Both the position numbers and the translations under genes were made by a program. Under the pieces are notes generated by a model, which saw nothing but the letters and a program-made list of their open reading frames with translations, ran no database searches and was not told the origin of the DNA. Of a DNA stretch of 13,522 nt, positions 11,848-13,522 are shown in pieces. Origin of the DNA: Candidatus Tagabacteria bacterium CG_4_10_14_0_2_um_filter_40_13 (GTDB taxonomy: Bacteria > Patescibacteriota > Minisyncoccia > GCA-002779875); the NCBI GenBank assembly GCA_002792165.1, contig PFNV01000023.1, positions 1-13,522 on the forward strand. The letters run 5' to 3'. Every line of letters begins with the position of its first letter. Position 1 is the stretch's first letter.

Positions 11848-13285
11848 ATTCTATTTTCTTGCTTAAATCAAATAATATTTCTTCGCCAAACCAAGGGCCG
11901 ATAAATTGTATTCCTGTCGGTAATTTGACATTGTCTCTATCAATAAAACCCATAGGAACGGATACCGCCGGAATCCCCGCAAGATTAGCCGGGACCGTGA
12001 AAATATCCGACAAGTACATCGCAAGAGGGTCGCCAGACTTCTCTCCAAATTTAAAAGGAAGAGTGGGAGTAGCCGGCGTTATTAAAACATCAACCTCTTT
12101 AAATGCGTTTTCAAAATCTTTTTTAATCAGATCGCGGATTTTTTGAGCCTGACTGTAGTAAGCATCGTAATATCCCTCTGAAAGAACGTAAGTTCCCAAA
12201 ATAATGCGCCGCCTCGCTTCTTTACCGAAACCTTCTCTCCTTGTTTTCATATAATCTTCAAGAAGGTTATCGCCTTTTTCGGAAAATCCATATCTGATTC
12301 CGTCAAAGCGGGCTAAATTCGCCGACACTTCCGCGGGCATTAAAATGTAATATGTCGGCAAGCTGTATTCGGCGTAAGGCAAGCTCACTTCTTTAATAAT
12401 ATAACCGTTATCCTTGAAAAAATCTATCGTTTTCACAATATTGGCGGCAATATCTTTATCAAGCCCTTCTTTGCCGCCATCTTTTAATGAAAAGAATTCT
12501 TTGGGAACGCCGATAATTTTGGCCGTTGATTTTTTGTTTCTGAATTTATCGAAATCGATGCTGGTGGAATCGAAAGAATCTTTTCCTTTAATAGCATTGA
12601 AAAGCAATTCAATGTCTTCGGTCGTTTTGGCCAAAGGGCCGATCTGGTCCAGCGAAGAAGCCATAGCAATAAGCCCATAACGGGAAACAGCGCCGTAAGT
12701 GGGTTTTAAGCCGACTATTCCGCAAAACGCGGCCGGTTGCCTGATTGAGCCGCCTGTATCCGAACCCAAAGCCGCCAAACATTCCTGCTGGGCCACCGCC
12801 GCCGCAGAACCGCCGGAAGAACCGCCCGGCACTCTTTCCAAATCATAAGGATTTTTTGTCGGCCCGAATGCGGAATTTTCCGTCGAAGAACCCATGGCGA
12901 ACTCATCCATATTTGTCCGACCGATAAAAATTGCGCCTTCATCCCGAAGTTTTTTAATGACGGTCGCGTCATAAGTCGCTTTGTAATTTTCAAGTATTTT
13001 CGAGCCGGCGGAACAAATCTTCCCTTTTATCATTATATTATTCTTTATTGCTAAGGGAATTCCGGCCAAAAGTTTCGGTTCCTCCCCGGCCATTATTTTT
13101 TTGTCTTCCTCTTCTGCTTTTTCGAAAGCATCGTCAAAAACTTCCAAATAAGCATGGACGTTCTTTTCATGCTTTTTTATATTTTCCTGATAAATAGAAA
13201 GAAGCTCCCGGCAGGAAATTTCTTTGTCGTGAATCAAGTCGTGGGCTTTTTTAATGGTAAGTTCGGATAAATTTATTTTCGTCAT
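11825..13285 (-). CDS. gatA: Asp-tRNA(Asn)/Glu-tRNA(Gln) amidotransferase subunit A
   Basis: The glutaminase subunit of the GatCAB complex, which turns mischarged Glu-tRNA(Gln) or Asp-tRNA(Asn) into the correct aminoacyl-tRNA using ammonia from glutamine. At 486 residues it is full length. The amidase Ser-cisSer-Lys triad is visible: K81 in PLAIKNN, S156 in GGSSGGSAAAVA, and S180 in SDTGGSIRQPA, with the normal spacing of 75 and 24 residues. GLKPTYGAVSRYGL and SLDQIGPL follow as expected. The ATG overlaps the gatC stop (ATGA). gatB is not in the window and must be elsewhere. The start MTKINLSELTI matches the family's usual N-terminus. Confidence 0.97.
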   Translation of the reverse strand: MTKINLSELTIKKAHDLIHDKEISCRELLSIYQENIKKHEKNVHAYLEVFDDAFEKAEEEDKKIMAGEEPKLLAGIPLAIKNNIMIKGKICSAGSKILENYKATYDATVIKKLRDEGAIFIGRTNMDEFAMGSSTENSAFGPTKNPYDLERVPGGSSGGSAAAVAQQECLAALGSDTGGSIRQPAAFCGIVGLKPTYGAVSRYGLIAMASSLDQIGPLAKTTEDIELLFNAIKGKDSFDSTSIDFDKFRNKKSTAKIIGVPKEFFSLKDGGKEGLDKDIAANIVKTIDFFKDNGYIIKEVSLPYAEYSLPTYYILMPAEVSANLARFDGIRYGFSEKGDNLLEDYMKTRREGFGKEARRRIILGTYVLSEGYYDAYYSQAQKIRDLIKKDFENAFKEVDVLITPATPTLPFKFGEKSGDPLAMYLSDIFTVPANLAGIPAVSVPMGFIDRDNVKLPTGIQFIGPWFGEEILFDLSKKIEYARANIY

Positions 13286-13522
13286 AATATGCGTTTAACC
13301 CTGATATGCGCTCCTTTTTGAATTTCCGATTCATCTTTTATCAATTCGTCTTTGCGAAAAACATTTGAAATTGAAGATGCGGAAACTTCTGTTTCCTTTG
13401 TTAAAGCTTTACCTAATTTCGAAACATAGCCCAAAATAGCATCAAGGCCTTTTTGAAGCTCTTGAGATTCGTGGCTCGTGATTTTAATCCTGCTAAGCAA
13501 TCCCAGCTTTTTAATTTCATCC
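13282..13522 (-). CDS. gatC: Amidotransferase subunit C, 5' end off the window
   Basis: The reading frame stays open to the window edge: residues DEIKKLGLLSRIKITSHESQ match the usual GatC start, so only a few codons are missing and the internal TTG at 13500 is not the start. GatC holds GatA and GatB together. The usual helix with LDAILGYVSKL and the following FRKDEL are present, but the C-terminal part, which in most GatC proteins includes a NAP segment before the final strand, is shortened to KDESEIQKGAHIRVKRIL. About 79 residues are visible. It overlaps gatA by 4 bp. Confidence 0.9.
   Translation of the reverse strand, partial: DEIKKLGLLSRIKITSHESQELQKGLDAILGYVSKLGKALTKETEVSASSISNVFRKDELIKDESEIQKGAHIRVKRIL

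Noticed and set aside
13282..13500. TTG at 13500 as the start of gatC
   Set aside because: The frame is open to the window edge and the upstream residues DEIKKLG match the conserved GatC N-terminus, so the true start is outside the window.

Overview
The window is gene-dense and AT-rich, with every protein gene on the minus strand, often with 4 to 20 nt overlaps. It is most likely from a Candidate Phyla Radiation (Patescibacteria), Parcubacteria-like genome. The basis for this is a stand-alone PaaX/Cas2-like protein, ComEC split into two genes, an enlarged nucleoside diphosphate kinase, short divergent glycolytic enzymes, few Shine-Dalgarno sequences, and TGA used as an ordinary stop (so not the UGA=Gly code). 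The lineage is inferred from gene style; no phylogenetic marker was compared.

Layout, reading in the direction of transcription (from high to low coordinates). (1) 13522-11225: gatC (5' end off the window), gatA, a small membrane protein and ruvX, closed by a hairpin terminator at 11150-11184. (2) 11121-2063: a nine-gene run starting at an extended -10 promoter: glycosyltransferase, GalT-like nucleotidyltransferase, tpiA, pgk, recJ, RNase HI, ROK kinase, ComEC channel, ComEC-type metallo-beta-lactamase. (3) 1987-1424: a PaaX/Cas2-like gene with its own promoter, flanked by inward-facing inverted repeats. (4) 1161-577: ndk with its own promoter. (5) About 449-289: a non-coding RNA with a sigma70-type promoter, a long rod-like fold with a large central bubble and an intrinsic terminator; I read it as a candidate 6S RNA. 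(6) 266-1: the start of a beta-CASP-type metallo-beta-lactamase that runs off the window.

Together the genes cover lower glycolysis (TpiA, Pgk), sugar activation and transfer (ROK, GalT, GT2), DNA uptake and processing (ComEC pair, RecJ, RNase HI, RuvX), nucleotide balance (Ndk) and Gln-tRNA formation (GatCA). Having the DNA-uptake channel and a 5'-3' single-strand exonuclease in one transcription unit would fit scavenging of environmental DNA, but this is inference.

The items most worth a second look are the candidate 6S RNA, the inverted repeats around the PaaX/Cas2-like gene, the apparently leaderless starts at three transcription-unit heads, and altered active-site residues in Pgk, TpiA, GalT and RuvX.
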